This document shows positions 1 to 5,071 of a DNA stretch of 5,071 nt, piece after piece. The DNA is from an uncultured Methylocystaceae bacterium (GTDB lineage: Bacteria; Pseudomonadota; Alphaproteobacteria; Rhizobiales; Beijerinckiaceae), in the NCBI GenBank assembly GCA_945956975.1, contig CAMFKC010000232.1, forward strand, positions 1-5,071, given 5' to 3'. The translations under genes were made by a program, and so were the position numbers. The notes under the pieces were generated by a model. The model was not told the DNA's origin, did no database searches, and saw only the letters and a program-made list of their open reading frames with translations. Positions within the stretch are counted from its first letter, which is position 1. Every line of letters starts with the position of its first letter.

Positions 1-852
1 GTGATGATCATCGGCTCGCGCCAGCTCGGCCTCGGCATTCTCATGCACGACGGCGCGCATGGCTGTCTGGCGGAAGATCCCGACACCAATCTGCTGATGT
101 CGCAATGGCTCTGCGCCTATCCGGTCTTCGCGGAGACGCGCGCCTATCGCCGCTATCACATGAATCATCACAAGCGCACGCAGCAGCACGACGATCCCGA
201 TCTCGTGCTCTCCGCGCCCTTCCCGATCACCCGCGCGAGCTATCGCCGCAAGTTCATCCGCGATCTCACCGGGCAGACCGGCTACGAGCAGCGCAAGGCG
301 CAATTCCTCAATGCGCTCGGCGATCCCGCATGGCCGTGGCCGCAGCGCCTCGCCTCGCTCAAGGAAAAGCTCGGGCCGCAGCTTCTCGTCAATGACATCC
401 TGTTCGCGCTGATGGCGGCGGTCGGCGTGTGGTGGGCCTATCCGCTGCTATGGCTGCTGCCGCTCATGACCTGGTACATGGTCGTCACGCGCATCCGCAA
501 CATCGCCGAGCACGCCGTCGTGCCCGATCACGACGATCCCCTGCGGAATACGCGAACGACACGCGCCAACTGGATCGAGCGCCTGTTCGTCGCGCCTTAT
601 TTCGTCAACTACCACCTCGAGCATCACCTGCTCTTCTTCGTGCCCTGTTGGCAATTGCCGAAGCTGCACAGAATTCTGGAAACGGGGCCGCTAGCGGGCC
701 GCATGGAGGTGCAGCCGGATTATCCGACGGTGCTGCGCATGGCGACCGCGCTGCCGGCTTCCGCCGACCGCCGCGGCGCGCTGGTGAACAATGCGCGGCG
801 TGCGCGCGAAGGAACGAGCATGGGGCAGGATCAGGCGTCGTCCGGTTTCTAG
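1..852 (+). CDS. Membrane fatty acid desaturase, 3' part (5' end outside window)
   Basis: This is a di-iron integral membrane desaturase that would put a double bond into acyl chains in the cytoplasmic membrane. The three histidine boxes of the family are visible. Counting from the window edge they are HDGAH at residues 16-20, HMNHH at 53-57 and HLEHH at 205-209. An additional histidine (H171, in RNIAEHA) lies where these enzymes often have another iron ligand. A hydrophobic stretch at about 131-163 fits a membrane hairpin between boxes two and three. The family is usually about 330-380 residues long, with membrane segments before the first box. Only 15 residues precede the box here, so the N-terminus is missing and the GTG at base 1 is probably not the real start. 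The stop is TAG at 850-852. The crotonase gene follows 27 bases later. Regioselectivity and substrate (phospholipid, acyl-CoA or acyl-ACP) cannot be read from this fragment; a hydroxylase of the same fold is a less likely alternative. Confidence 0.88.
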   Translation: MMIIGSRQLGLGILMHDGAHGCLAEDPDTNLLMSQWLCAYPVFAETRAYRRYHMNHHKRTQQHDDPDLVLSAPFPITRASYRRKFIRDLTGQTGYEQRKAQFLNALGDPAWPWPQRLASLKEKLGPQLLVNDILFALMAAVGVWWAYPLLWLLPLMTWYMVVTRIRNIAEHAVVPDHDDPLRNTRTTRANWIERLFVAPYFVNYHLEHHLLFFVPCWQLPKLHRILETGPLAGRMEVQPDYPTVLRMATALPASADRRGALVNNARRAREGTSMGQDQASSGF

Positions 853-879
853 CGCCAGCCAAAGACAACGAGGAAACGC

Positions 880-1683
880 ATGTATCAGGACATCGAATAC
901 CGGCTCGACAGGCACGTCGCGATCATCACGCTCAATCGCCCCGACCGGCTGAACGCCTGGACCGGTCAGATGGAGAAGGACATCCGCGCCGCGATGGACG
1001 CGGCGGCAGCCGACGCCAACGTGCGCGCCATTGTCGTCACCGGCGCGGGCCGCGGCTTTTGCGCGGGCGCCGACATGAACATCCTCACCGGCATCCAGGC
1101 GGCGCCCGCCGCTTCCAACGACGATACGGCAGGGTCGGAAGGTGGCGCCGACAATTTCAACCAGAAATTCTCCTACATGCTGGCGATCCCCAAGCCGATC
1201 TTCATGGCGATCAACGGCCCCATCGCCGGCATCGGAATGTGCTTCGCGGTCTTCGGCGACTTCCGCTACATGGCGGATGGAACCAAGCTCACCACCGCCT
1301 TCGCCAAGCGCGGGTTGATCGCAGAGCACGGCATTTCCTGGATGCTGCCAAAGTTGATCGGCACGATGAATGCGCTCGACCTGCTCTGCTCCGCGCGCAC
1401 GGTCGATGCGGCCGAGGCCGAGCGCATGGGCCTCGTTCGCAAGCTGCCTTTCGAGGGCTTCCTCGCCCATGTCCTGCATATCGCGCACGAGATGACGGAG
1501 ACCGCCTCGCCCCGATCGATCGGCGTCATCAAGCGGCAGGTCTGGCGCACGCATTTCCAGTCGCTGGCCGAAGCCTGGGGCGATGCGGACGTCGAGATGA
1601 AGCGGTCCTTCGCCACCGAAGACTTCAAGGAAGGCGTCGCGCATTTCGTCGAGAAGCGCGCAGCCCGCTTTACCGGCCGCTGA
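880..1683 (+). CDS. Crotonase-superfamily protein (enoyl-CoA hydratase/isomerase family)
   Basis: The protein has 267 residues, a normal length for a single-domain crotonase, and would act on a CoA thioester in the cytoplasm. The N-terminal strand ITLNRPDRLNAW (residues 16-27) and the two oxyanion-hole segments GFCAGADM (59-66) and NGPIAGIGM (112-120) are typical. By eye, both catalytic glutamates of classical enoyl-CoA hydratase are absent: the GGGCEL position reads GIGMCF (C121), and the second lies at about G145. There is instead a glutamate at E149 in GLIAEHGISW, roughly where 4-chlorobenzoyl-CoA dehalogenase has its catalytic aspartate. The reaction is therefore uncertain; hydratase activity should not be assumed, and isomerase or another activity is possible. 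A flexible Ala/Ser/Asp/Gly-rich loop spans about 73-92. The ATG at 880 is preceded by a purine-rich GAGGAAA at 870-876. The acyl-CoA dehydrogenase gene starts 10 bases after the stop, which suggests co-transcription. Confidence 0.9.
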   Translation: MYQDIEYRLDRHVAIITLNRPDRLNAWTGQMEKDIRAAMDAAAADANVRAIVVTGAGRGFCAGADMNILTGIQAAPAASNDDTAGSEGGADNFNQKFSYMLAIPKPIFMAINGPIAGIGMCFAVFGDFRYMADGTKLTTAFAKRGLIAEHGISWMLPKLIGTMNALDLLCSARTVDAAEAERMGLVRKLPFEGFLAHVLHIAHEMTETASPRSIGVIKRQVWRTHFQSLAEAWGDADVEMKRSFATEDFKEGVAHFVEKRAARFTGR

Positions 1684-1693
1684 GGCAGGCCCG

Positions 1694-2872
1694 ATGAGCG
1701 AGACGCGCAAGCTGCCGACTGCGGAAGAGCAGCAGGCGATCCGCGACGGCGTGCGCGCCGTCGTGACGAAATTCGGCGACGACTACTGGCTGGAGCGCGA
1801 CGAGGACGGCAAGTTTCCGTTTGAATTCCATCGCGCCATGGCGGACGCCGGCTGGCTCGGCATCACCATGCCCGAGGAATACGGCGGCTCCGGCCTCGGC
1901 GTCACCGAAGCCGCGATCATGATGCACGAGGTGGCGAGCCACGGCGGCGGCATGGCCGCGGCCTCGTCCGTCCACATCAACCTGTTCGGCCCACACCCAA
2001 TCGTCATCAAGGGCACCGACGAACAGAAACGCCGCTGGGTTCCGCGCCTCGTCGAAGGCAAGGACCAGGTCGCCTTCGGCTTCACGGAGCCGGACGCCGG
2101 CCTCAACACGACGCGCATCAAGACGTTCGCAGAGAAGGTTCCCGGCGGCTATGTCGTGCGCGGGCAGAAGGTCTGGACCTCTACCGGACAGGTCGCCAAC
2201 AAGATCATGCTGCTGACGCGCACGACGAAATACGAGGATTGCCGCAAGCCGACGGACGGCATCACGATCTTCTACACCGACTTCGACCGCTCGAAGATCG
2301 AGGTGCGCCGCATTCCGAAGATGGGCCGCAAGGCAGTGGATTCCAACGCCATCTTCATCGACGGACTCTTCATCCCCGAGGAAGACCGCATCGGAGAGGA
2401 AGGCAAGGGCTTCGGCTACATCCTGCATTCGCTCAACCCCGAGCGCATCCTGCTCGGCTCCGAGGCCATCGGCATCGGCCAGGACGCTTTGCGCCGCGCG
2501 AGCAAGTATGCGCGCGAGCGCGTGGTGTTCGACCGGCAGATCGGCATGAATCAGGGCATCCAGCATCCGCTCGCGGAAAACTGGATGTATCTGGAATCGG
2601 CCTGGCTGATGGCGCTGAAGGCGGCCGAACTCTACGACACCGGCCAGCCCTGCGGCGCGGAAGCCAACGCCACGAAGTTTCTGGGCGCCCGCGCGGGCCA
2701 TGATGCCGCCTGGCAGGCGATCATGACGCACGGCGGCATGGGTTACGCAAAGGAGTTCCACGTCGAGCGCCTGTTCCGCGAAGTCTCGCTGGTGCGCCTC
2801 GCGCCGGTGACGGAACAACTCATCCTGTCGTTCATCGCGGAAAAGGTTCTGGATCTGCCCAAATCCTATTGA
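1694..2872 (+). CDS. Acyl-CoA dehydrogenase family protein
   Basis: This flavoprotein has 392 residues, the usual length, and would oxidise an acyl-CoA to the trans-2-enoyl-CoA, passing electrons to electron-transfer flavoprotein. The domains appear in order: N-terminal helices to about 120 with MPEEYGGSGLG at 59-69, a beta domain with the FAD/substrate signature FGFTEPDAG at 128-136 and KVWTSTG at 159-165, and a C-terminal helical domain from about 245. That domain contains RVVFDRQIG (276-284) and THGGMGYAKE (345-354). The usual catalytic Glu of the YEGT motif near the C-terminus is not there; the matching segment reads LAPVTEQ (369-375). E250 in NPER lies where isovaleryl-CoA and long-chain acyl-CoA dehydrogenases carry their base, so it is the likely catalytic residue. 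The start codon has only a weak GAGGCAGG ribosome site (1682-1689), which overlaps the crotonase stop, so translational coupling is plausible. Chain length or branching of the substrate cannot be told. Confidence 0.93.
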   Translation: MSETRKLPTAEEQQAIRDGVRAVVTKFGDDYWLERDEDGKFPFEFHRAMADAGWLGITMPEEYGGSGLGVTEAAIMMHEVASHGGGMAAASSVHINLFGPHPIVIKGTDEQKRRWVPRLVEGKDQVAFGFTEPDAGLNTTRIKTFAEKVPGGYVVRGQKVWTSTGQVANKIMLLTRTTKYEDCRKPTDGITIFYTDFDRSKIEVRRIPKMGRKAVDSNAIFIDGLFIPEEDRIGEEGKGFGYILHSLNPERILLGSEAIGIGQDALRRASKYARERVVFDRQIGMNQGIQHPLAENWMYLESAWLMALKAAELYDTGQPCGAEANATKFLGARAGHDAAWQAIMTHGGMGYAKEFHVERLFREVSLVRLAPVTEQLILSFIAEKVLDLPKSY

Positions 2873-2877
2873 GCGCC

Positions 2878-2906
2878 GCGCCGCGATAAGGCCGGATTAT
2901 CGGCGC
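2878..2906 (+). other. Imperfect hairpin after the acyl-CoA dehydrogenase gene
   Basis: Bases 2878-2883 (GCGCCG) pair with 2901-2906 (CGGCGC) and 2886-2889 (ATAA) pair with 2897-2900 (TTAT). There is a two-base bulge at 2884-2885 and a seven-base loop at 2890-2896. It begins six bases after the stop codon. No T-run follows, so it is not a classical rho-independent terminator. It could stabilise the 3' end of the message, terminate weakly, or be read as a DNA palindrome by a regulator. Confidence 0.4.
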
Positions 2907-2938
2907 AGATAGTAAGATGCGATTGGACTTTATCGGCG
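2897..2938 (+). repeat. Two direct copies of TTATCGGCG, a candidate operator
   Basis: The nonamer TTATCGGCG occurs at 2897-2905 and again at 2930-2938, 33 bases apart start to start, close to three helical turns. A shorter inverted copy (CGATAA) lies at 2884-2889. The region is the only gap upstream of the glutamate dehydrogenase gene, so a protein binding site controlling that gene is a reasonable inference. No known regulator consensus was recognised. Confidence 0.35.
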
Positions 2939-2953
2939 GTGCGCGGCGAATAT
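2924..2953 (+). promoter_or_regulatory. Possible weak promoter for the glutamate dehydrogenase gene
   Basis: TTGGAC (2924-2929) and GAATAT (2948-2953) are separated by 18 bases and sit 33 bases ahead of the start codon. Each matches only about half of the housekeeping -35 and -10 consensus, so this is a guess supported mostly by position. The second TTATCGGCG copy would lie in the spacer, where a bound repressor would block polymerase. Confidence 0.2.
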
Positions 2954-2971
2954 GAGCCTCGTCGCGGTCGC

Positions 2972-2977
2972 AAGGAG
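2972..2977 (+). promoter_or_regulatory. Strong ribosome binding site of the glutamate dehydrogenase gene
   Basis: AAGGAG lies eight bases before the ATG at 2986. It is the best Shine-Dalgarno match in the window and decides the start codon. It suggests higher translation than for the weakly led acyl-CoA dehydrogenase gene upstream. Confidence 0.8.
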
Positions 2978-2985
2978 AGATCCAC

Positions 2986-4251
2986 ATGGCGTCCTCAGCC
3001 TATCAAGGCCCCGTGTTCGACATGGCGCTGGCGCAGTTCCAGGATGTCGCCGATCACCTGGAGATCCCTGAAGACAGGCGCATGCGGCTGTTCATGCCCA
3101 AGCGCACGCTCATGGTTTCCTGCCCCGTGCGGCTCGACAACGGCAAGACCAATGTCTTCCAGGGCTATCGCGTCCAGCATCACCTCACGCTCGGCCCCAC
3201 CAAGGGCGGCACGCGTTTCGCGCCGTCGGTCGATGTCGGCGAGGTCGCCGCGCTCGCGATCTGGATGAGCTGGAAATGCGCGCTGGCAGGGCTTCCCTAC
3301 GGCGGCGCCAAGGGCGGCGTCGCCGTCGATCCCATGGAATTGTCGCCGCGCGAACTCGAAATGCTGTCGCGCCGTTACATGCAGGAGATGATCCCCTTCA
3401 TCGGCCCGCATACCGACGTCATGGCGCCGGACATGGGCACGAACGAGCAGGTCATGGCCTGGTTCATGGACACTTATTCCATGTACCAGGGCAAGACGGT
3501 CGCCGAGATCGTCACCGGCAAGCCGGTCGAGACGGGCGGCACGGTCGGCCGGCGCGAGGCGACGGGCCGCGGCGTCGCGCATCTGGCCTTTCGCGCTATG
3601 GAGGAGATCGGGCTGCAGCCGCAGGGCGCGACCGCCATCGTGCAGGGGTTCGGCAATGTCGGCTCGGTTGCCGCGCACACGCTGGCGGCTCGCGGCGTGA
3701 AGATCGTCGGCGTCAGCGATCACACCGCCGCCTACTACAATCCTGCCGGCCTCGACATTGTCGCGCTTCTCGATCACGCCCGCCAAAACCGCATCTTGCG
3801 CGGCTTTTCGAATGAACTGTCGATCGATCCCGCCGAGCTTTTAATCCAGCCTTGCGACCTGCTCGTGCCCGCCGCGATGGAGCGCGTCATCGACGCGCAC
3901 AATGTCGAGAAGCTGCGCTGCCGCATCATCGCCGAAGGCGCCAACGGGCCGACGACGCCCGCCGCCGACGCCGTTCTGGACAGGCGCCGGGACGAAATCT
4001 TCGTGGTGCCGGATCTTCTGTGCAACGCCGGCGGCGTCATCGTCTCCTATTTCGAATGGGTGCAGGGCCTGCAGCAATTCTTCTGGAGCGAGGACGAGGT
4101 GATGGAGCGCCTGTACACGGCGCTCGACCGCTCCTGGAAGCAGGTCCGCGCCCGCGCCACGAAAGATGGTATCTCCAACCGCAAGGCCGCGCTGGCGATC
4201 GGCGTGCAGACGGTGCGGCGGGCGAAGGAAGTGCGGGGACTGTTTCCCTGA
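2986..4251 (+). CDS. Glutamate dehydrogenase (Glu/Leu/Phe/Val dehydrogenase family)
   Basis: The product has 421 residues, the length of the hexameric bacterial and archaeal enzymes that interconvert glutamate with 2-oxoglutarate and ammonium using NAD(H) or NADP(H). The substrate domain carries GPTKGGTRF (70-78, with K73) and the family signature LPYGGAKGG (103-111, with catalytic K109). Its catalytic aspartate D149 lies in APDMGTNE (147-154). The coenzyme domain begins after GGTVGRREATGRG (184-196) and has the Rossmann glycine motif GFGNVGS (221-227), with D245 at the end of the next strand. S354 in VSYFEWVQ matches the serine that holds the glutamate side-chain carboxylate, which favours glutamate over leucine, phenylalanine or valine. 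Coenzyme preference is not decidable by eye. No regulatory extension of the large NAD-type enzymes is present. The gene has its own strong ribosome site and a 113-base upstream gap, so it is probably expressed separately from the CoA genes. Confidence 0.95.
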   Translation: MASSAYQGPVFDMALAQFQDVADHLEIPEDRRMRLFMPKRTLMVSCPVRLDNGKTNVFQGYRVQHHLTLGPTKGGTRFAPSVDVGEVAALAIWMSWKCALAGLPYGGAKGGVAVDPMELSPRELEMLSRRYMQEMIPFIGPHTDVMAPDMGTNEQVMAWFMDTYSMYQGKTVAEIVTGKPVETGGTVGRREATGRGVAHLAFRAMEEIGLQPQGATAIVQGFGNVGSVAAHTLAARGVKIVGVSDHTAAYYNPAGLDIVALLDHARQNRILRGFSNELSIDPAELLIQPCDLLVPAAMERVIDAHNVEKLRCRIIAEGANGPTTPAADAVLDRRRDEIFVVPDLLCNAGGVIVSYFEWVQGLQQFFWSEDEVMERLYTALDRSWKQVRARATKDGISNRKAALAIGVQTVRRAKEVRGLFP

Positions 4252-4252
4252 A

Positions 4253-4293
4253 ACAAGCGCCCGAGGCGGGCTCGGCAATGCGGCAACGCTTGT
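4253..4293 (+). terminator. Nested hairpin just after the glutamate dehydrogenase stop
   Basis: ACAAGCG (4253-4259) is perfectly complementary to CGCTTGT (4287-4293). Inside it, CCGAG (4261-4265) pairs with CTCGG (4271-4275) over a five-base loop. A competing inner pairing, GCCCG with CGGGC (4259-4263 with 4267-4271), is also possible. The structure begins two bases after the stop codon. There is no T-run, so termination is inferred from position and pairing only; message protection is an alternative. Confidence 0.4.
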
Positions 4294-4312
4294 GGCGCCG
4301 CAAGGCGGCGCC
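4294..4312 (+). terminator. GC-only perfect hairpin directly behind the nested hairpin
   Basis: GGCGCCGC (4294-4301) and GCGGCGCC (4305-4312) form a perfect eight-pair stem with a three-base AAG loop. It abuts the previous hairpin with no spacer. The stem should be very stable, but no T-tract follows. It may act with the first hairpin as a two-part transcription stop or as a 3' end stabiliser. Confidence 0.4.
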
Positions 4313-4381
4313 TCGAACGCGACTGGCAGCGCGCGTCGCCGGCGTGCGAAGCGGAAGAACAATTGGTCGAGGGCGCGCCAC

Positions 4382-4436
4382 GCGAAAACCGGCGCCGCGA
4401 AAAGGACGTTTTCCATTCCGCGCAGGTCTGCGAAAA
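4382..4436 (+). repeat. Three copies of GCGAAAA upstream of the kinase-like gene
   Basis: GCGAAAA occurs at 4382-4388, 4397-4403 and 4430-4436, all in the same orientation, in an otherwise GC-rich gap. Start-to-start distances are 15 and 33 bases. The last copy ends 32 bases before the GTG start. It may be a control region or the decayed remains of an intergenic repeat; low-complexity chance is also possible. Nothing else was found between 4313 and 4459. Confidence 0.25.
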
Positions 4437-4459
4437 TGGGTTCCCAGTGAAAGCAATAC

Positions 4460-4465
4460 GAGGGA
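4460..4465 (+). promoter_or_regulatory. Ribosome binding site that supports the GTG start at 4469
   Basis: GAGGGA lies immediately ahead of GTG at 4469-4471, with three bases between. An in-frame TGA at 4448-4450 bounds the frame upstream. The next in-frame GTG, at 4493, has no comparable purine tract, and no in-frame ATG appears before the conserved region. The spacing is slightly short but acceptable. Confidence 0.55.
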
Positions 4466-4468
4466 ATC

Positions 4469-5071
4469 GTGTCCGCTCAATTCGTCGCCGATGTGAAGCC
4501 GCAACATGTATTCGATTATGGACGCTTCGCCGATTGGTGCCGCGGCGAGATCGACGACTTCGGAGAGATTGCGCGCATCGTGCAGATCAGCGGCGGCGCG
4601 TCCAACCCGACTTTCATCGTCACCACGCGCGCGAGGAGCGGCGAAAGGAAATTCGTGCTGCGCAAGCAGCCGCCCGGCAAGCTTCTGCCGAGCGCCCATC
4701 AGGTCGACCGCGAATATCGCATCATGAAGGCGCTGGCCGTCACCGACGTGCCCGTGCCCAACGTGCGTGCGCTGTGCATGGACAAGGACGTCATCGGCGT
4801 AACCTTCTACGTCATGGACTTCATCGAGGGCCGCGTGTTCGAGGATGCGCAGCTCGCGGGCTTCACGCCGCAGCAGCGCACCGCCGTCTACGAGGATCTG
4901 GTCGGCACACTCGCCAAGCTGCACAAGGTCGACTATGCGGCGATCGGGCTCGCTGACTTCGGCCGGCCCGGCAATTATTTCGAGCGCCAGATCGGGCGCT
5001 GGATCAAGCAATATCGCGGCGCGCAGACCGAGGACATTCCGGCGATGGAGCGCCTGATCGAATATCTGCCG
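4469..5071 (+). CDS. APH-fold phosphotransferase, ACAD10/ACAD11 N-terminal-domain type, 5' part
   Basis: The open frame runs 201 codons from GTG to the window edge with no stop, so the 3' end is missing. It matches the start of the phosphotransferase family that shares the aminoglycoside/choline kinase fold and forms the N-terminal domain of eukaryotic ACAD10 and ACAD11. Visible family features are the glycine-rich ISGGASNPTF (residues 40-49), the nucleotide-binding lysine candidate K66 in LRKQPPG (64-70), AHQVDREYRIMKAL (76-89), the TDVPVP turn (92-97) and FYVMDFIEGRVF (113-124), which leads into the C-lobe. The HGD-type catalytic loop and metal-binding motif would lie beyond base 5071. Bacterial relatives usually sit beside acyl-CoA dehydrogenases; one, LvaA of Pseudomonas putida, phosphorylates 4-hydroxyacyl-CoA. 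Antibiotic resistance is unlikely despite the fold name. The substrate here is unknown. The long gap upstream suggests its own promoter. Confidence 0.85.
   Translation, partial: MSAQFVADVKPQHVFDYGRFADWCRGEIDDFGEIARIVQISGGASNPTFIVTTRARSGERKFVLRKQPPGKLLPSAHQVDREYRIMKALAVTDVPVPNVRALCMDKDVIGVTFYVMDFIEGRVFEDAQLAGFTPQQRTAVYEDLVGTLAKLHKVDYAAIGLADFGRPGNYFERQIGRWIKQYRGAQTEDIPAMERLIEYLP

Noticed and set aside
429..1697. A 422-codon open frame on the + strand across the desaturase and crotonase genes
   Set aside because: Its product is extremely Arg/Ala/His-rich with no domain motif, and it overlaps two genes with clear family signatures in other frames; it is a shadow typical of GC-rich DNA.
1670..2818. 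A 382-codon antisense open frame opposite the acyl-CoA dehydrogenase gene
   Set aside because: It has the His/Ala/Arg/Asp composition of a reverse-strand shadow, no recognisable motif, and sits over a gene whose own motifs are intact throughout.
4372..4379. The 8-base palindrome GGCGCGCC
   Set aside because: Short GC palindromes are expected by chance at this base composition, and nothing around it gives it a role.
4399..4413. A small hairpin GAAAA/TTTTC in the gap before the kinase-like gene
   Set aside because: Only five mostly A-T pairs with a five-base loop; too weak to support a terminator or regulatory element.
4363..4956. A 197-codon + strand open frame overlapping the start of the kinase-like gene
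   Set aside because: The product is Arg-rich and featureless, whereas the overlapping frame from 4469 shows continuous phosphotransferase motifs.
4037..5011. A 324-codon antisense open frame across the end of glutamate dehydrogenase, the gap and the kinase-like gene
   Set aside because: It crosses two real coding regions and a structured gap, has no domain signature, and its composition changes abruptly with the underlying sense genes.
4469..5071. Reading the kinase-like gene as an aminoglycoside resistance enzyme
   Set aside because: Its N-lobe motifs match the ACAD10/11-type metabolic branch of the fold, and the surroundings are fatty acid and amino acid metabolism with no mobile element.

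Overview
This is a GC-rich window with tightly packed genes, all on the + strand. It looks like chromosomal DNA of an alphaproteobacterium, possibly of the Hyphomicrobiales type. That placement rests on base composition, strong C/G bias at third codon positions and the look of the protein families; no phylogenetic marker is present. I see no rRNA, tRNA, CRISPR array, insertion sequence or phage gene.

Layout. (1) 1-852: the 3' part of a membrane fatty acid desaturase cut by the left edge of the window. (2) 880-1683: a crotonase (enoyl-CoA hydratase/isomerase family). (3) 1694-2872: an acyl-CoA dehydrogenase. These three have gaps of only 27 and 10 bases, so they probably form one transcription unit. 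(4) 2873-2985: a 113-base gap with a hairpin and a repeated 9-base motif, a likely control region. (5) 2986-4251: a complete hexameric-type glutamate dehydrogenase with a strong ribosome binding site. (6) 4252-4468: a 217-base gap with a nested hairpin followed directly by a second GC-only hairpin, then a short sequence motif present three times. (7) 4469-5071: the 5' part of an aminoglycoside-phosphotransferase-fold kinase of the ACAD10/ACAD11 N-terminal-domain type. It starts at GTG and runs off the right edge before its catalytic motif.

The common theme is acyl-CoA and fatty acid metabolism. The dehydrogenase could introduce a double bond and the crotonase could act on the enoyl product, while the desaturase modifies acyl chains in the membrane. 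The kinase-like protein belongs to a family that in characterised cases handles hydroxyacyl-CoA substrates. Glutamate dehydrogenase links 2-oxoglutarate and ammonium and is less obviously connected; it may be an independent unit.

The window is mostly ordinary metabolism. The points that merit a second look are the active-site substitutions in both CoA enzymes, the repeated motif upstream of the glutamate dehydrogenase, the double hairpin behind it, and the possible kinase/dehydrogenase partnership.
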